Positions 50,553 through 52,425 of a DNA stretch of 52,425 nucleotides are shown piece after piece (the first letter of the stretch is position 1; each line of letters starts with the position of its first letter). The DNA is taken from contig CAMJRR010000019.1 in assembly GCA_946408345.1 (NCBI GenBank), positions 1 through 52,425 of the forward strand. Reading direction: 5' to 3'. A program made the translations under genes and the position numbers. This stretch comes from an uncultured Bacteroidales bacterium (GTDB lineage: Bacteria > Bacteroidota > Bacteroidia > Bacteroidales > F082). The notes beneath the pieces are model-generated. The model searched no databases and had not been told where the DNA came from. It worked only from the letters and a program-made list of their open reading frames with translations.

Positions 50553-52004
50553 CTAACCGAACAACGCATCGCCTTTCACCTCACGGGATACTTTCCGCGA
50601 GTACATGTTGTCCAATAGTCCGTTTGGGGTGATAAACACTGGTAGCAACGACTTCCTCGTTTTGGTGACCTTTCGGAAAATGCGCATTCTGCGTGCGAGT
50701 TGGCTGTCATAGCTCTTGGTGATTTCGTATTCATCGTTCGAGTATTTCATTTCACAAATGCTGATGCACTTGTCGGAACGGTCGATGAGGAGATCTATCT
50801 GAGCTCCGTGTTTCAGGTCTTCTTCCAAATCTTCTGATACAGTCTTGGGAGGACGGTAGAACCATGAGCAGGGTTTGTTGATAGTGCCGTCGATGCCCAA
50901 AGCTTGGACAATCTGATCCAAATGGTTAAGGCATACGATTTCAAAGGCATAGCCACACCAACTTTCATAGAGGGCTGTGGCTTGCATTTTTTGCCAATAC
51001 CCTTTCAGATAACTTCCAGAGTCGCCCATAAAGCGGAAATGGAAGAGCGTAAACTGGTCAATCAACTGGTATAACATATCTTTTTTGCTCTTTTTGAAGG
51101 GAATATAGCTTCGGATAAAAGAGCATTCCTCAAGTTCTTTAAGCAGGCGTGTCAGGTTCCCGTTGTTGGTTTGATGGGCAGCTTCTATGATTTCTTGTCG
51201 TGTCATGCCCATTCCTTTCTTTTCGAGTGCAGTCACTACAGCAATGTGGTTATCGGCTTTCTTGAAAAGCGACTTGAAGATTATTTCGAACTCGTTCACC
51301 ATTTCGCCCCCTCGGGTGAAACAGAGCGATTCGATGTTTTGTGCCACACTCTTGTCGCGCTCGAAAAGCGACAGATAATAAGCCACGCCGCCCACGGCCA
51401 TATAGCTTTCGGTGATTTCCTGACGCTCGTAAAGGAAGCCTTGCGACTTGAAATATTGTTCCGTCTCACCCAAGGTAAACGGTGAAAGAAGCATGGTGTG
51501 TGTGGCACGGTTATGCAGGCCACCTTTCGAGTTGACCACTTTGTTGAGCATCCAAGTGGTTGCACTGCCGCATACGATGAGTTTGATGTCGTTGCGGTAA
51601 GCGGCCCAGTCATTCCAAAAATGCTCCAAAGCGCTCACAAACTTGGAACCTCTTGTGTCGAACCATGGCAATTCGTCGAAGAAAAGAATCTTGGGACCTT
51701 CTTCTGCTTCATGCTCAATGTATTTCTCAAGCAGATGGAAAGCCTGAGTCCAAGTTTTAGGCATCTCGGCATTTTCGGTGTAATTGCTCAAGGCGTAATG
51801 GAAGTTTTCCAACTGTTCTTTGGTGTTGGCGTTTTCTTTTCCTGTCATTCGGAAGGCAAACTTTCCTTCGAACAGTTCTTTCACAAGGAAAGTCTTGCCG
51901 ACACGCCGTCTGCCATAGATGGCGACAAATTCAGATTTCCCACTTGCCAGATATTTCTCCAACTTGACGATTTCCTCTTTGCGACCGATGATATTGTCTT
52001 TCAT
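50553..52004 (-). CDS. AAA ATPase with DUF234-type C-terminal domain
   Basis: 483 residues from the ATG at 52004. N-terminal STAND/archaeal-ATPase-like domain: NIIGRKEEIVKLEKYLASGK, Walker A YGRRRVGKTFLVKEL, Walker B KILFFDELPWFD, sensor CGSATTWMLNKVV. Then a winged-helix-like part, and a PD-(D/E)XK-like DUF234 end with GAQIDLLIDRSDKCISICEM. Many copies occur in gut Bacteroidota genomes; they have been associated with mobile or selfish islands, but the function is unknown. Here it sits antiparallel between two members of the permease array, 10 bp from the end of the second, so it may be a later insertion. Confidence 0.85.
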   Translation of the reverse strand: MKDNIIGRKEEIVKLEKYLASGKSEFVAIYGRRRVGKTFLVKELFEGKFAFRMTGKENANTKEQLENFHYALSNYTENAEMPKTWTQAFHLLEKYIEHEAEEGPKILFFDELPWFDTRGSKFVSALEHFWNDWAAYRNDIKLIVCGSATTWMLNKVVNSKGGLHNRATHTMLLSPFTLGETEQYFKSQGFLYERQEITESYMAVGGVAYYLSLFERDKSVAQNIESLCFTRGGEMVNEFEIIFKSLFKKADNHIAVVTALEKKGMGMTRQEIIEAAHQTNNGNLTRLLKELEECSFIRSYIPFKKSKKDMLYQLIDQFTLFHFRFMGDSGSYLKGYWQKMQATALYESWCGYAFEIVCLNHLDQIVQALGIDGTINKPCSWFYRPPKTVSEDLEEDLKHGAQIDLLIDRSDKCISICEMKYSNDEYEITKSYDSQLARRMRIFRKVTKTRKSLLPVFITPNGLLDNMYSRKVSREVKGDALFG

Positions 52005-52022
52005 ATTTGGTGAATTTTGGCG

Positions 52023-52030
52023 CAAAGTTA
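52023..52030 (-). promoter_or_regulatory. -7 element (TAACTTTG) for the AAA ATPase gene
   Basis: Exact TAnnTTTG on the minus strand followed by CG, 19 bp before the ATG at 52004. Confidence 0.6.
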
Positions 52031-52195
52031 CAAAAAAAATGAGATTGCGCCAACTTTGTTGTAGAATTCTGGCGTAATCTCGATATTTTTATGAGATTTA
52101 GCCAAGAAACTCTATTTTTATACACTTTTTCGGTAGTATTTAGGTTGAAAAGATACACTTTTTCAAATCTGCTCACAAATTAAAGTGTAAAAGCA

Positions 52196-52237
52196 AGTGT
52201 AAAGTTTCTTTACACCACTGTAAAATAACTTTACACT
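52196..52237 (+). promoter_or_regulatory. Upstream activator site B: two TGTAAA-N5-TTTACA dyads (third permease)
   Basis: Both dyads are perfect: 52198-52214 and 52219-52235, separated by CCAC, centres 21 bp apart. The whole 42 bp is symmetric about 52216.5, with outer arms AGTGTAAAGT and ACTTTACACT. Distance from centre to the -24 GG is 73.5 bp, the same as in site A at tolC. Extra single TGTAAA words are at 52186-52191 and 52239-52244. Confidence 0.75.
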
Positions 52238-52288
52238 TTGTAAAATAGCTGTTTTTGTATTTCGTTGATTATTATTGATTTGCAAGTT

Positions 52289-52303
52289 TGGCACGAGGAT
52301 TGG
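52289..52303 (+). promoter_or_regulatory. Sigma-54 (RpoN) type promoter for the third permease
   Basis: TGGCACG-N4-TTGG: -24 GG at 52290-52291 and -12 G at 52302 with the required 12-bp spacing; the usual GC at -12 is GG here. In the 375-bp space between the AAA gene and the permease, the remaining parts are the 23-mer (52330-52352) and CAACAATT-type words. Confidence 0.65.
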
Positions 52304-52329
52304 TATGAGGGTGCATGATAAAATTTAGA

Positions 52330-52352
52330 TTCCCGAAGGGAAACTCAACAAA
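52330..52352. repeat. 23-mer shared by two permease leaders
   Basis: The sequence starting ATTCCCGAAGGGAAACTCAA is identical to 48117-48139. It has a small hairpin (TTCCC-GAA-GGGAA) and lies in the 5' leader downstream of the predicted sigma-54 start point. Confidence 0.75.
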
Positions 52353-52379
52353 CAGTTAAACAATCAACAATTCAACAAT

Positions 52380-52425
52380 ATGAAATCATTTTTCAATTTT
52401 TTGAAACGGAACAAACTTTACGCCC
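52380..52425 (+). CDS. FtsX/MacB-type ABC permease, N-terminal fragment (runs off right edge)
   Basis: Only 15 codons are seen, MKSFFNFLKRNKLYA. They match the first residues of the permease at 45666 (MKSYLKFLSRNKLYT), and the preceding leader words also match. It is therefore very probably a third permease of the same array, truncated by the window end. Confidence 0.75.
   Translation, partial: MKSFFNFLKRNKLYA

Overview
The window is a chromosomal segment of a Bacteroidota (Bacteroidales-type) bacterium that uses type IX secretion (T9SS). Four things point there: (i) T9SS parts (a GldJ-type lipoprotein, two PorU-type C25 proteases in tandem, and PorV), together with T9SS cargo (two C10 proteases and a cleaved-adhesin protein) ending in type A C-terminal sorting domains; (ii) the Bacteroidota promoter word TAnnTTTG in front of most transcription units, on both strands; (iii) lineage-typical families (DUF4159, DUF5606, PCMD, FISUMP lipoproteins, tandem TPM proteins); (iv) arrays of 8-TM FtsX/MacB permeases. 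Genus cannot be assigned from sequence alone. No rRNA, tRNA, CRISPR array or insertion sequence was seen.

Layout. 1-5.0 kb: the tail of a DUF4159 protein, a small zinc-ribbon protein, and two tandem C10 (streptopain-like) secreted proteases. 5.0-8.5 kb (minus): polysaccharide genes (GT4 glycosyltransferase, methyltransferase, flippase). 8.5-12.7 kb (minus): anmK, murF, gldJ. 12.9-22 kb (plus): porU-like 1, porU-like 2, porV and a small lipoprotein. 22-26.5 kb: a membrane Zn-metallopeptidase (minus), then a tight four-gene plus-strand unit of a steroid 5-alpha-reductase homologue, an Old Yellow Enzyme family reductase, a short-chain dehydrogenase and a secreted PCMD protein. 26.6-29.2 kb: DUF5606 gene, pyrK-pyrD, small membrane protein. 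29.2-33.4 kb: murB and a Bro-N gene (minus), two GT4 glycosyltransferases (plus). 33.5-39.5 kb: ftsE-like ATPase, two TPM proteins, a FISUMP lipoprotein, htpG, a methyltransferase. 39.5-44 kb: cleaved-adhesin T9SS cargo, a DAACS symporter with a TTG start, and a PIN toxin-antitoxin pair. 44-52.4 kb: tolC and two large FtsX-type ABC permeases, an AAA ATPase gene on the opposite strand, and the start of a third permease at the right edge.

Main findings. (1) tolC and the last permease are each preceded by a sigma-54 type -24/-12 promoter, and each has the same upstream site at exactly the same distance: two 17-bp dyads TGTAAA-N5-TTTACA, 21 bp apart centre to centre, with the pair centred 73.5 bp upstream of the -24 GG. 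This predicts one dedicated NtrC-type activator controlling a split export regulon; the activator is not in the window. (2) The SRD5A-like / OYE / SDR unit has the gene content of the bile-acid 5-alpha-reductase, 5-beta-reductase, 3-beta-HSDH sets described in gut Bacteroidota. (3) There are two complete PorU-type sortases in tandem, both keeping the His/Cys pair. (4) Dispersed repeat elements have entered protein-coding sequence in frame (a glycosyltransferase and MurB). (5) Many gene junctions carry locus-specific arrays of 7-8 bp words, often as two inverted arms.

Several gene starts were moved downstream because the longest open frames read back through promoters or repeats: anmK, murF, porV, both TPM genes, the Zn-peptidase, the PIN pair, both plus-strand glycosyltransferases, the AAA ATPase and others.
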